Shown here: positions 38,171-46,653 of the stretch, piece after piece
Layout: each line of letters starts with the position of its first letter
Position numbering within the stretch: position 1 is the first letter of the stretch
From: JAGVSR01 sp963708775
Lineage (GTDB): Bacteria > Pseudomonadota > Alphaproteobacteria > Rhizobiales > Hyphomicrobiaceae
Reading direction: 5' to 3'
Assembly: GCA_963708775.1 (NCBI GenBank)
Contig: CAVPTI010000002.1
Location: forward strand, 310,001 to 374,000
Length of the DNA stretch: 64,000 bases
Program-made: the position numbers and the translations under genes
The notes under the pieces: model-generated
Seen by the model: only the letters and a program-made list of their open reading frames with translations
The model's database searches: none
What the model was told of the DNA's origin: nothing

Positions 38171-38476
38171 TTAAACGTGGCAGCGGGCGCCGAGATATTG
38201 ATTGAGGATGCGGTTGTAAGCTTCGGCGTCGGCACGGTCCTTGGCCGAAAGACTTCGGCCCGCGCTCAGGGCTTCGACCTTGGGCTGCACGCCGCGCGCC
38301 AGCAATCGGTCGAGCTGGCCGCGAAGCGACTGGCACGTTTCACCCGCTGGGAGCGACTTTGCTCCGGGATCACCAGCCCCGCCTCCACCGGCGCAACCTG
38401 CTGCCAGTATTGTCATGCTCGCCACAGCGATCGATCGTGCGCGCCGCCCTGCGCTCACCCCTGCCCTCGACACCAT
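38171..38476 (-). CDS. Small lipoprotein, paralogue of the next gene
   Basis: A 101-residue predicted lipoprotein: basic N-terminus, hydrophobic SIAVASMTIL, lipobox LAAGC near residue 27. The mature part has a cysteine-bounded helical segment (ETCQSLRGQLDRLLARGVQ ... LNQYLGARCHV). The same pattern, C-x3-L-x7-GV-x3-VE, then K-rich, then a terminal Cys, occurs in the gene at 38760-39215, so the two look like an old duplication. The function is unknown. The start is uncertain because the frame is open upstream. Confidence 0.6.
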   Translation of the reverse strand: MVSRAGVSAGRRARSIAVASMTILAAGCAGGGGAGDPGAKSLPAGETCQSLRGQLDRLLARGVQPKVEALSAGRSLSAKDRADAEAYNRILNQYLGARCHV

Positions 38477-38650
38477 CGCCCTCCGAACCGCCCCGCTCCG
38501 CTCTCGCGGATCAAACTGATCAACCTCGTGTCTCACACACGCTCCGCACCGCCGCAACCCCCGGACAACAATGGGCTGTTGGTCTGTGACACGGATGCTG
38601 CACATCCAAGTGCTTGATGTGGGATTATGGCTGCGGTTCATGTCTTTTTT

Positions 38651-38755
38651 AGTGCGCCCGGCGACTCCGCTGACGCGGAGCCGGCCGCCGGGCAATTGAG
38701 CACTGGTGCGCCCGGTGGACTCCGCTGACGCGGAGCCGGCCGCCGGGCGGTGACG
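38651..38755. repeat. Tandem pair of nested-hairpin repeats, locus D
   Basis: Copies at 38654-38693 and 38708-38750 (period about 54 bp). Outer arms GCCCGGC and GCCGGGC in copy 1, CGCCCGG and CCGGGCG in copy 2. Inner arms CTCCGC/GCGGAG with loop TGAC in both, then CCGGCC. It ends about 10 bp from the stop codon of the lipoprotein gene at 38760. Confidence 0.85.
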
Positions 38756-38759
38756 CGGA

Positions 38760-39215
38760 TTACTGCGGCTTGGCTGTGGTGGCTGCTGCCGTCGCGGTGG
38801 TCTTGGCGACCGGCTTGGCGGTGCTTGCGCTTGCGACCGGAGCGCCGGGAGCTGCAGGCGGTGTCACGGCGGCCGAAGCAGGAAGCGGCAGCGCGCACTT
38901 GGCTTGGAATTCCGCATTCGCCTTGTCGAGCTCTGTCATTTTGACGAGCGACTCGCGCTTGATGGAAACCGATTTGGCCTTGCCCTCCGACGCCTTCTCG
39001 ACACGCTCGGCAACACCTTCTTGGCGCAACGTATTGATGCGTGCGTTCAGTGTGGCGCATGCGGGATCCGCCTTCCCTGCCGCCGTCGTCGTCGATCCGA
39101 CCGATGCCGTCGAAAGCAAACCTGTGGAGCCGTCGGCGCAGCCGGCGACGGAGAGTGCGCCCAGGGCGGCGAGCGCGAGCTTCATGGATGTTCTGGTCAT
39201 GGCGCTTTTGATCAT
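38760..39215 (-). CDS. Lipoprotein with Ala/Thr-rich tail, unknown
   Basis: A 151-residue predicted lipoprotein. The signal MKLALAALGALSVAGCADG has lipobox VAGC (Cys26 counting from the ATG at 39215, which has GAGGGGA at 7 bp). The mature core is helical and bounded by two cysteines (DPACATLNARINTLRQEGVAE ... NAEFQAKCALP), followed by a disordered Ala/Pro/Thr/Lys tail of about 45 residues. It is related to the neighbouring small lipoprotein at 38171. Probably anchored to the inner leaflet of the outer membrane; the role is unknown. Confidence 0.7.
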   Translation of the reverse strand: MIKSAMTRTSMKLALAALGALSVAGCADGSTGLLSTASVGSTTTAAGKADPACATLNARINTLRQEGVAERVEKASEGKAKSVSIKRESLVKMTELDKANAEFQAKCALPLPASAAVTPPAAPGAPVASASTAKPVAKTTATAAATTAKPQ

Positions 39216-39376
39216 GGCGGGTCCCCTCGGTGGCGCTGAGTTGCGTCTTCTTCCATTGGCCTTCTAGGCCCGGCATTGACTGAAGCGATAGCCGACGGAG
39301 CCGATTGAATGGTTGATGAACGCGACAGGCGCGGCCGAATTTGTGGATCAGCGGCCGTTCGGCCACGCTTTGGGCG

Positions 39377-39599
39377 TCAGATGAGGCCGCGGCGGCGGAG
39401 CACGGCCCGCTCCTCGCGCGAGATCCACCACGAGTAGGCGATTTCGGCCGCGTTGCGCGCGATGAAGAGCCGGAATGGCCAGCACGTAGATCAACCGGAC
39501 CGGCCAAGCCGCGGGATGCTGCGGGTTGATGCGGAAATCGTCTCCGGGCCCCCAAAGCAGCAGGGGAACTGGAGGCTGTGCGGTCTCGACGTTCGGCAT
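39377..39599 (-). CDS. Small membrane protein, frameshifted
   Basis: About 73 residues after removing one extra base near 39474. It starts MPNVETAQPPVPLLLWGPGD. One hydrophobic segment runs VRLIYVLAIPA, and in the second frame it continues as FIARNAAEIAYSWWISREER and ends LRRRGLI. It is probably a single-span inner-membrane peptide with a basic cytoplasmic tail. No family was recognised. It lies 69 bp after the PdhA-like gene on the same strand. Confidence 0.5.
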
Positions 39600-39667
39600 G
39601 GTCGATCGGAGCTTGCCGTGGCGCGTCGGAGGCGAGCGAGCAGGTTCTGGTCGTAGGGACCGCAGGC

Positions 39668-40517
39668 TCATCGCGTGCACGCGAGCGCGATGGACCGCCC
39701 GGCTGCGGCGATCTCGTCGCGGACAGCGGCTTCAAGTGCGCAGACACCCGCCTCGTCGAGGCGGCCCCCAGCAAGCAGTCGCTGGCGGCACAGTGCAATC
39801 GGATCGGCTGCCTCGCGCCGCGGGGGAGCGCGTCCGCGTACGTCGCGCGCATGGCCGGCGTACGGCGGCGTCAGAATGGCCAACGCCGTTCCGGAATGTC
39901 CAGGCTCCAGATCGTTGCGCACGGTTGCAATCGTTTCGCACAGCCCGATGGCGTCCGCCCCGTCGCATTCTCGCACGGACAAGGGCGCCAGAGGCGACCA
40001 GGAGTTTGGTTTGCGGTCCGTTGACACAATCATGACCGGCAGTACGCGGTTCGGCAGACCACGGAGCGCGGCCGTCAGATCGTCGGTGCTCGTTGCGATG
40101 GGGACGACGGCTTCCGTCCGCTGCGCCACGAGCGCAAGCGCCGCTTCGCGGGCCAGGTGCCGCAGCCCCTCGCCCGGCATCCGGACGAGGCACTGGTCGG
40201 CCTCTTCGTCTTGCGGCATCGGCAGTAACCGCTGAAACGCGGTTCCCGCTGCCGTGCCGAGTGCCAGTTCAAGAGCGGGAGAGGAGCGCAAAGCCACGAC
40301 GATATCGCCCGGAGGTATGCTCGCAGCGATGGCCGCAAATGCTGCCTCACGACCGATGCCTAGCGGACAGGGCGTGCCGAGCGTGCCCAGCGCATAGAGC
40401 ATGCCGGCCTTTTCTTCGAAGCGGCGCAGGCGCAGCATCGTGGAGAACAGCGAGCGCTCTCTCGTCCGGTGCGGCGGCACCAGGAGCTGGTCGTGTTGCA
40501 GTGGTCACGTCGGGCAT
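39668..40517 (-). CDS. Degenerate pyruvate dehydrogenase E1-alpha-like protein, frameshifted
   Basis: About 282 residues after removing one extra base near 40470. It starts MPDVTTATRPAPGAAAPDE behind AGGGGA. The frame then gives the E1-alpha signature FSTMLRLRRFEEKAGMLYALG, followed by LGIGREAAFAAIAASIPPGD (compare YIGQEA in PdhA), and a C-terminal part resembling the YRGHS...DPI..CR.RLL region. The middle, where PdhA carries the thiamine-diphosphate motif GDG...N, has no such motif and is about 60 residues shorter. It occupies the usual pdhA place next to the FtsB-like gene and eno. Probably catalytically dead or a regulatory paralogue. Confidence 0.65.
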
Positions 40518-40643
40518 CGTCCCCTGCCGGCTCAATTGGGTGGCCGGATCGAGCGGGATACTGCGGCAGGCCGCCGCGGATCGCAACCCGGTCAACGCGA
40601 AATTTCGTGGTTGCGCGAGGTCTTGCGGATCGGCGATCGCATC

Positions 40644-40946
40644 CTAACGGGTGATGATTACGCGATCGGTCGGCTGAACATACCCCAGCACGTCGCGGGC
40701 GATTTCCTCGACGAGGTCCGGATCGGGGGTGTCGGGGGCTAAAAGCGCCACGTCGTGGCGAAGCCGGGCGCGCACAGTCTCGAGACTGCGGATCTCGAAT
40801 TCAAGAAGATCCGCTCGCTCGATCAGCGCCGAGCGCGCCTCGAGACCATGCCGTCCATGCATTGCGTGATGGGTGAAATAGGCTGTCGCGCACAGGCTCG
40901 AAAGCAGCACAAGAACCTGTCGGAACCTCGATCGCCAATCATACAT
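40644..40946 (-). CDS. FtsB/DivIC-like septum formation initiator
   Basis: A 100-residue bitopic protein: short cytoplasmic tail, one membrane helix (about residues 9-29, VLVLLSSLCATAYFTHHAM), then a periplasmic coiled coil (EARSALIERADLLEFEIRSLETVRARL), and the family-type end DPDLVEEIARDVLGYVQPTDRVI. FtsB with FtsL and FtsQ forms the division-regulating subcomplex. Placement between eno and a PdhA-like gene is the standard alphaproteobacterial arrangement, which supports the call. Confidence 0.85.
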   Translation of the reverse strand: MYDWRSRFRQVLVLLSSLCATAYFTHHAMHGRHGLEARSALIERADLLEFEIRSLETVRARLRHDVALLAPDTPDPDLVEEIARDVLGYVQPTDRVIITR

Positions 40947-41203
40947 CGGTTGTACGCGACACTCAGATGTTCGTGGCTAACGCAGAAACTTCTAACCGGG
41001 AACGAGACTGTTCTAACGCGCCACCACTTAAAGCGAAGTAAAGCCCCGTACGAATTTCGCGCGGAGATCGCGCAAGGACCGATTTGCGCCCCGTAGCACG
41101 ACTTACGTCAGAATTGCTTTACGCTCTCAGGAGTGAACCCATCTTGTCGGCGTCTCGCGTCATGTCCATCTCGCGTCTAGAGAGACTGTGGGAGGGCTGA
41201 CCG

Positions 41204-42016
41204 TTGGCTTGGAAGTCGCTGCTTGTTCATCTCAAACCCTACTCGGAAGGCAATCCGGCAGTTGCGTCGGCTATTGCCGTCGCCAAGACTTTTGACGCGT
41301 CGTTGACAGGCATTTACGCCATCCGCGAACTGGCAATGTTGAAGCTGATCATAGGTCAGGACAGTTCTGCCGTCCGGGAAGCCGAGGCTCGCGATGCCCC
41401 TCTGACACGGACCGCCGAAGAGATGTTCCTGAAGGCCTGCAGGGATGCCGGCGTACGAGGCACGTTCGAGGTGGCCGAAGGCAATGCGAACGAAGTTCTT
41501 TGTCTCGCCGGCCGCGTGCACGATGTGCTGTTCGTGGAAGCCGGAGGAAGCTTAGATGGGCGCGGTGGCGACCTCGTCGAGGAATGTGCCGTCACCGCCG
41601 GCACGCCGACGATCATCGTTCCGCCGTCCGGGGCCAAGCCGATCGGAAAATGCGTCGTTGTGGCCTGGAACCATAGCCGCCAGTCTGCTTCGGCGGTTCA
41701 TGCCGCGCTGCCGCTCATCGCTCGCGCGGACAGTGTCGTGGTCCTGCTCGGGCAACAGCGCGATGCGATGCCAAGCGTGACCCGGCGCCCCAAGACAGAC
41801 ATTGGCGCCTACCTGATGTGCCACAACCCGAATGTGCGCGTGGCACCGTTCGATGAAGGCGAAGGGTCAAGTCTCCAGACGGCCGCGCTTGCAGCCGGAG
41901 GCGATCTTCTCGTGATGGGCGCCTATGGACGATCGGCGTGGCGGGAATTCATTTTCGGCGGCGCGACGCGCGCCGTGGTCAATGACCTCCGGCTACCGGT
42001 CCTGATGGCGCATTAG
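41204..42016 (+). CDS. Universal stress protein, tandem UspA domains
   Basis: A 270-residue protein with two Usp-like halves. The first begins AWKSLLVHLKPYSEGNPAV and is diverged. The second (from about residue 148, KCVVVAWNHSRQSASAVHAA) keeps the nucleotide-loop motif VMGAYGRSAWREFIFGGATR. Usp proteins accumulate in stress and some bind ATP; the exact role is unknown. The start is a TTG at 41204 with a strong GGGAGGG at 7 bp and no in-frame ATG nearby. Confidence 0.85.
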   Translation: MAWKSLLVHLKPYSEGNPAVASAIAVAKTFDASLTGIYAIRELAMLKLIIGQDSSAVREAEARDAPLTRTAEEMFLKACRDAGVRGTFEVAEGNANEVLCLAGRVHDVLFVEAGGSLDGRGGDLVEECAVTAGTPTIIVPPSGAKPIGKCVVVAWNHSRQSASAVHAALPLIARADSVVVLLGQQRDAMPSVTRRPKTDIGAYLMCHNPNVRVAPFDEGEGSSLQTAALAAGGDLLVMGAYGRSAWREFIFGGATRAVVNDLRLPVLMAH

Positions 42017-42075
42017 ATCCGCATGCAGGACCGGCTCGCCAGAACGAACGGCGGCGAATAGGCTTTTTCGCAGGT

Positions 42076-43362
42076 TTACGCCACCTTCGCCTTTAGAATG
42101 CTCTTTCCTGCGTAGGTGGCGACGGGGCCAAGTTCGCCTTCGATGCGGATCAGCTGGTTGTACTTTGCCAGACGATCAGAGCGGGAGAGCGAGCCGGTTT
42201 TGATCTGGCCGCAGTTCGTGGCCACGGCGAGATCGGCGATCGTCGAATCTTCCGTTTCGCCCGAACGATGCGACATGACAGCGGTGTAGCCGGCGCGCTG
42301 CGCCATGCTGACGGCTTCCAGCGTTTCGGTGAGCGAGCCGATCTGGTTGACCTTGACCAGGATCGAGTTGGCGATCGACTTTGAGATGCCTTCCGACAGG
42401 CGCTTGGTATTGGTGACGAAGAGATCATCACCGACAAGCTGGCACTTGGTGCCGACGAGTTCCGTCAGTGCTTTCCAGCCGGCCCAGTCGTCCTCGGCCA
42501 TGCCGTCTTCGATGGAGATAATCGGATAGCGGGCCACGAGATCGGCCAGGAACTTCGCGTTGCCGTCGCTATCGAAGGACTTGCCCTCGCCTTCCATCGC
42601 GTACTTGCCGTCCTTGTAGTATTCGGTCGAGGCGCAATCGAGCGCGAGGTAGACATCCGAGCCCGGCTTGTAGCCGGCCTTCTCGATTGCCTTCATGATG
42701 AAGCCCAGCGCATCGTCGGCGCTCTTCAAGTTCGGCGCGAAACCACCTTCGTCGCCGATGCCGGTGTTGTGGCCGGCGTCCTGCAGCGACTTCTTGAGCG
42801 TGTGAAAGATCTCCGCGCCGACGCGCACGGCGTCCGCGATCGAGCCGGCGGCGACCGGCATGATCATGAATTCCTGAATGTCGATCGGGTTGTCGGCATG
42901 CGCGCCGCCGTTGACGATGTTCATCATCGGCACGGGCAGCACGTGTGCGTTGGCGCCACCGACATAGCGATAGAGCGGCAGATTGGAGGCGGAGGCCGCG
43001 GCCTTGGCCACTGCCATCGAGACGCCGAGGATGGCGTTGGCACCAAGGCGGGCCTTGTTCGGCGTCCCGTCGAGTTGGATCAGCGCGGTGTCGATGCCGC
43101 GCTGGTCTTCCGCGTCCATGCCGACGATGGCGTCGGCGATCTCGTCGTTGACGGCGGCAATAGCCTTCAGAACGCCCTTGCCGAAGTAACGGGACTTGTC
43201 GCCGTCGCGCAGTTCGATGGCCTCATGCGCGCCTGTCGAGGCACCCGACGGGACGGCGGCGCGGCCCATGGAGCCGTCTTCGAGCATCACATCCACCTCC
43301 ACGGTGGGGTTGCCGCGGCTGTCGAGGATCTCGCGGCCCAGGATGTCGACGATGGCAGTCAT
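42076..43362 (-). CDS. eno: Enolase
   Basis: A 428-residue glycolytic enzyme interconverting 2-phosphoglycerate and phosphoenolpyruvate. Recognised by IVDILGREILDSRGNPTVEV, AVPSGASTGAHEA, NGGAHADNPIDIQEFMI, the metal-binding SIEDGMAEDDWAGW, catalytic ILVKVNQIGSLTET and SHRSGETED. The frame is open far upstream, but MTAIVDILGRE at 43362 is the universal start. Also a component of the RNA degradosome in some bacteria. Confidence 0.98.
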   Translation of the reverse strand: MTAIVDILGREILDSRGNPTVEVDVMLEDGSMGRAAVPSGASTGAHEAIELRDGDKSRYFGKGVLKAIAAVNDEIADAIVGMDAEDQRGIDTALIQLDGTPNKARLGANAILGVSMAVAKAAASASNLPLYRYVGGANAHVLPVPMMNIVNGGAHADNPIDIQEFMIMPVAAGSIADAVRVGAEIFHTLKKSLQDAGHNTGIGDEGGFAPNLKSADDALGFIMKAIEKAGYKPGSDVYLALDCASTEYYKDGKYAMEGEGKSFDSDGNAKFLADLVARYPIISIEDGMAEDDWAGWKALTELVGTKCQLVGDDLFVTNTKRLSEGISKSIANSILVKVNQIGSLTETLEAVSMAQRAGYTAVMSHRSGETEDSTIADLAVATNCGQIKTGSLSRSDRLAKYNQLIRIEGELGPVATYAGKSILKAKVA

Positions 43363-43555
43363 GGTGTGTCCTAATCTCATGGTCGAGTGAGAAGGACGTC
43401 GTAAGTCCGATCCCCCTCGCGTGAATGTGCGCCGGGTTGTAGCCTTGCCGCGTGACGGCTGCAAAGCCCCGGCGGGCGACCTTGTCCTACCCGGACGGGC
43501 AGTTTTCTGTGCCCTGATTGCGGCGATAGCACCAAAGTCGAAGGAGATTGGCTCG

Positions 43556-44266
43556 TTGAGTGAAACATCCGCGCTTGTTCTGTTTTCCGGCGGACAGGAT
43601 TCGACCGTCTGCCTCGCTTGGGCGCTGGAGCGGTTCACGCATGTGGAGACGGTGGGCTTCCTCTATGGACAGCGGCACGAGGTGGAGTTGGCCCAGCGCG
43701 GCATCATTCGCGCGTTGATTTCAAAGCAGGGCAATTGGGGTCAGCGTCTGGGTCCCGACACGATGATCGCGCTGCCGGAACTCGGGCGGTTGTCCGAGAC
43801 GGCACTGACGCGGGAGCGCCAGATCGCGTTCCAGGAGAGCGGGCTGCCGAACACGTTCGTGCCGGGTCGCAATCTGCTCTTCCTCACCTATGCAGCCGCG
43901 CTCGCCTATCGGCGCGGAATTGGGACGCTTGTCGGTGGGATGTGCGAAACGGACTATTCCGGATATCCCGATTGCCGTCAGGCGACGATGACGGCCATGC
44001 GCGAAGCGCTTTCGCTCGGGCTCGACTATCCGTTCCGGATCGAAACGCCGCTCATGTACATCGATAAAGCCGGAACATGGGCGTTGGCCGAGAAGATCGG
44101 CGGCGCGACGCTCCTCGAGATCGTCATCGAGCACTCGCACACATGCTATCTCGGTGATCGCTCGCAGCGGCATGCCTGGGGCTACGGCTGCGGGACATGT
44201 CCTGCTTGCGAATTGCGCGCAACAGGCTACGAGCGCTGGCGCGCTACTGCCAAGAACCCGGTTTAA
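43556..44266 (+). CDS. queC: 7-cyano-7-deazaguanine synthase
   Basis: A 236-residue ATP-dependent enzyme converting 7-carboxy-7-deazaguanine to preQ0. PP-loop LVLFSGGQDSTVCLAWAL, NTFVPGRNLLFLTYAAALAY, GMCETDYSGYPDCR, and the C-terminal zinc site CYLGDRSQRHAWGYGCGTCP with four cysteines. The start is a TTG at 43556 behind GAAGGAGA at 8 bp; the longer frame upstream has no credible start. With yhhQ, queE, queD and queF within 4 kb it forms a queuosine-precursor cluster. The 193 bp between eno and queC shows no clear preQ1 riboswitch. Confidence 0.95.
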   Translation: MSETSALVLFSGGQDSTVCLAWALERFTHVETVGFLYGQRHEVELAQRGIIRALISKQGNWGQRLGPDTMIALPELGRLSETALTRERQIAFQESGLPNTFVPGRNLLFLTYAAALAYRRGIGTLVGGMCETDYSGYPDCRQATMTAMREALSLGLDYPFRIETPLMYIDKAGTWALAEKIGGATLLEIVIEHSHTCYLGDRSQRHAWGYGCGTCPACELRATGYERWRATAKNPV

Positions 44267-44641
44267 GCGGCGAATGGCCAGCGTGATGCGCGAACGACGG
44301 TGCTCTTGCGCGGCTGGGCGGCTTGGACCTTGGGCGGCGCTTGTGCCGATCGCGGTGACGGCGGCCTGCGCCGGCTTAGACGGCGGACGAACACCGGCCC
44401 TGAGGGACGTGAGCGCACCCGCGATCTTTTTGACGCTGTCCACAGCGTGAACGATCGCATTCTGCGCCATTTGTACTGCGAGATAGCGCGCGTAGAGCGC
44501 CATGGCGCCAATAGACAACAACATCATCCAGCTGACGCTTGGTGGATTGCTGGAAGTCTTTTGACGGCGCGGTTTGGCTTGTGCGGGCGGCTTGCCGGTA
44601 TCGAGACGCCGTGCATCGACGGTCGGTTCAGTGATCGGCAC
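44263..44641 (-). CDS. Small membrane protein with basic tail, frameshifted
   Basis: About 125 residues after repair of one extra base near 44335. GTG start at 44641. A polar head rich in Lys/Pro, one membrane helix (SWMMLLSIGAMALYARYLA), a helical stretch AQNAIVHAVDSVKKIAGAL, and a basic tail ending VVRASRWPFAA. It overlaps the queC stop by 4 bases (convergent) and the next small gene by 14 bases. No family was recognised. Its position inside the queuosine cluster may be accidental. Confidence 0.5.
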
Positions 44642-44855
44642 GAGTGCTATCGCCCGGAACCATATGGGCGATCAGCGGCGGACCGGCTGAGGGTGCCTTG
44701 GTGACGGGCGGCACCGTGCTGACGACCGGCTTTGCGGTTTCCTGAAAGGTCCCGCCGAGTTGCGTCGTCGAGAAGGCGCTCAAGATGTTCAGCGCCACGA
44801 TGGCGATGAAGATGTTCTTGACTGTCAGGAGTTGGTTCCAACTTGGATTCTGCAT
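44628..44855 (-). CDS. Small membrane-anchored protein, unknown
   Basis: A 75-residue protein: MQNPSWNQLLTVKNIFIAIV, then more hydrophobic residues (one helix, about 10-28), and a Thr/Pro/Val-rich tail (AKPVVSTVPPVTKAPSAGPP). It lies directly upstream of, and overlaps, the other small membrane protein on the same strand, so both are probably translated together. No family was recognised. Confidence 0.5.
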   Translation of the reverse strand: MQNPSWNQLLTVKNIFIAIVALNILSAFSTTQLGGTFQETAKPVVSTVPPVTKAPSAGPPLIAHMVPGDSTRADH

Positions 44856-45180
44856 GGCCCTGTGCCCGCGGGTGCGATCGGGACTTGTGTACACTGGAAT
44901 TGGTAAGCCACCGGCTACGAAGCATAGTCAATGATCCGTAAATTCGTACCGCCCTGTGCCGGGCGGAACCGACAGATCCAGGAAAATGCCCGACAATTCG
45001 CACATCCCTCGAACGGGAGTGTGCCATGCGTCGTTTGTGCCAGACATCCGCCCGCCACATCATCCACACGAGCGCCGCGCTTGCGGTTTTGGCGTCGCTG
45101 TTTCCCATCGATGGCCGCCTTCCCGACAAGCCCGCGGGCGTGCGCACCGCGTTCGAACTGATCGACAAGCGCGCGCTCGG
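44856..45180. other. Gap of about 325 bp with one doubtful small ORF
   Basis: Between the small membrane protein and yhhQ, both minus strand. A plus-strand ORF at 45026-45226 starts with a signal-like sequence (LCQTSARHIIHTSAALAVLA) and GGGAG upstream, but its last third is the antisense of the yhhQ end. It is not called as a gene. No RNA motif was recognised. Confidence 0.4.
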
Positions 45181-45888
45181 TCACTCCTTCAACGTGAACG
45201 GATTGAAATCGGTGTCGCGGTCGTAGTGGTCTTCCTGCTCAGCTTTCTTTAGTGCCGTCACAATGCGCGTCGTCAGCGGCAGGAAGGCGATCTCGACGAG
45301 GGTCTTGGTCACGAACTGCGAGATCACCAGCGTCAGCACGAGCTCGTTGGGCATGATGCCCGAGTTCCAGAACGCAAGCGGATAGAACAGCGAACTGTCG
45401 ACGGCTTCGCCCGCAACTGTGGACGCGACGAAGCGCGTGCGCATGTAGCGGCCAGCTGTTGCCACCTTCATCTTGGCCAGCACGAACGAGTTGACGAACT
45501 CGCCGCAAAAGTAGGCGATCATCGACGCTCCGGCGATGCGCCACGTGTTGCCGAACGCGATCTCGTAGACCTTCTGATTTTCCCAGGTCGGCGCCGGGGG
45601 CAATGCCACGACGACGGCCGCCATGATCGCTGCGAAGAGCAGGGCCGCAAAGCCCGTCCAGATCACGCGGCGGGCGCGGGCATAGCCGTATACCTCGGTC
45701 AGGATGTCCCCGAAGATGTAGGAAATCGGAAAGAACAGGACGCCTGCGCCGAATGTGACGGCACCGATCAGCGGCAGTTCGAGTTGTGCGGCCTTCGCTG
45801 GTCCGATCAGGTTGGAGCAAACGAGCACCACGACGAAGGCAACCATGACCAAGTCGAAGTACCGGTAGGTGCGCGCCTTCGCCTGCAT
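45181..45888 (-). CDS. yhhQ: Queuosine precursor transporter (VUT/YhhQ family)
   Basis: A 235-residue inner-membrane protein with about six helices importing queuosine precursors (preQ0/preQ1). Family segments: FPISYIFGDILTEVYGYARARRVIW, the AYFCGEFVNSFVLAKMKV motif, RFVASTVAGEAVDSSLFYPLAFW and a conserved end near ISQFVTKTLVEIAFLPL. Having both import and full synthesis genes side by side allows salvage and de novo supply. It is divergent from queE with about 55 bp between starts. Confidence 0.92.
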   Translation of the reverse strand: MQAKARTYRYFDLVMVAFVVVLVCSNLIGPAKAAQLELPLIGAVTFGAGVLFFPISYIFGDILTEVYGYARARRVIWTGFAALLFAAIMAAVVVALPPAPTWENQKVYEIAFGNTWRIAGASMIAYFCGEFVNSFVLAKMKVATAGRYMRTRFVASTVAGEAVDSSLFYPLAFWNSGIMPNELVLTLVISQFVTKTLVEIAFLPLTTRIVTALKKAEQEDHYDRDTDFNPFTLKE

Positions 45889-45942
45889 GACCCCTCATCC
45901 CCTGACCTTGACACTTGCCCCGGCCTAGCTACGTGTGGGCGC

Positions 45943-46572
45943 ATGTATCAGGTCAAGGAAATCTTCTACACGCTGCAGGGCGAGGGCGCGAATGCCGGCA
46001 CGCCGGCCGTATTCTGTCGCTTTGCCGGGTGCAATCTATGGTCGGGCCGCGAAGAGGACCGGGCGACCGCCCAGTGTCGCTTCTGCGATACGGATTTTGT
46101 CGGCACGGACGGCGTGGGCGGAGGCAAGTTCGCCACCGCCGATGCTCTGGCTCGCGCGTGTCGCGCGGTGGTGACCGCCAGCCATGGCCCGGCCATGGTC
46201 GTGTTGACCGGTGGTGAGCCCATGCTGCAGGTGGACCAGGATCTGATCGATGCGCTGCATGGGCGCGGTTTTTCAATCGCGATCGAGACCAACGGCACGC
46301 TCGCGGTTCCGGAGGATATCGACTGGGTCTGCGTCAGTCCCAAGGCTGGGCAGCCGCTCGTGCAGCAGTGGGGCGATGAATTGAAACTCGTCTATCCGCA
46401 GGCGGGCGTCGACCCGGCGCAATACCTCGATCTGGAGTTCGAGCACCGCTTCCTGCAGCCCATGGATGGGCCGGCGCGAGCAACCAACACCGAGGCTGCG
46501 ATTGCCTACTGCAAAGCGAACCCGCCGTGGCGACTGTCGGTCCAGACCCACAAGATCCTCGGCATTCCGTGA
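45943..46572 (+). CDS. queE: 7-carboxy-7-deazaguanine synthase
   Basis: A 209-residue radical-SAM enzyme turning 6-carboxytetrahydropterin into 7-carboxy-7-deazaguanine. YTLQGEGANAGTPAVFCRFAGC marks the substrate region. The cluster cysteines Cys30, Cys45 and Cys48 follow the QueE-specific C-x14-C-x2-C spacing instead of CxxxCxxC. VVLTGGEPMLQ is the GGE SAM-binding motif, and ETNGT follows. The ATG at 45943 begins MYQVKEIFYTLQGEG. Followed by queD and queF on the same strand. Confidence 0.96.
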   Translation: MYQVKEIFYTLQGEGANAGTPAVFCRFAGCNLWSGREEDRATAQCRFCDTDFVGTDGVGGGKFATADALARACRAVVTASHGPAMVVLTGGEPMLQVDQDLIDALHGRGFSIAIETNGTLAVPEDIDWVCVSPKAGQPLVQQWGDELKLVYPQAGVDPAQYLDLEFEHRFLQPMDGPARATNTEAAIAYCKANPPWRLSVQTHKILGIP

Positions 46573-46653
46573 TTTCGTCAGCGGTGCGACGGGTTTAACC
46601 CGTGTCATTGGCGGGCCTTGCATGTGCGGCCCAACCCCCCTATTCCGTGCCCC

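Noticed and set aside
43363..43555. preQ1 riboswitch ahead of queC
   Set aside because: No H-type pseudoknot signature or A-rich tail was visible; small hairpins only.
45026..45226. Plus-strand ORF with signal-like N-terminus
   Set aside because: Its last third is antisense to the end of yhhQ, no family was recognised, and the gap gives no independent support.
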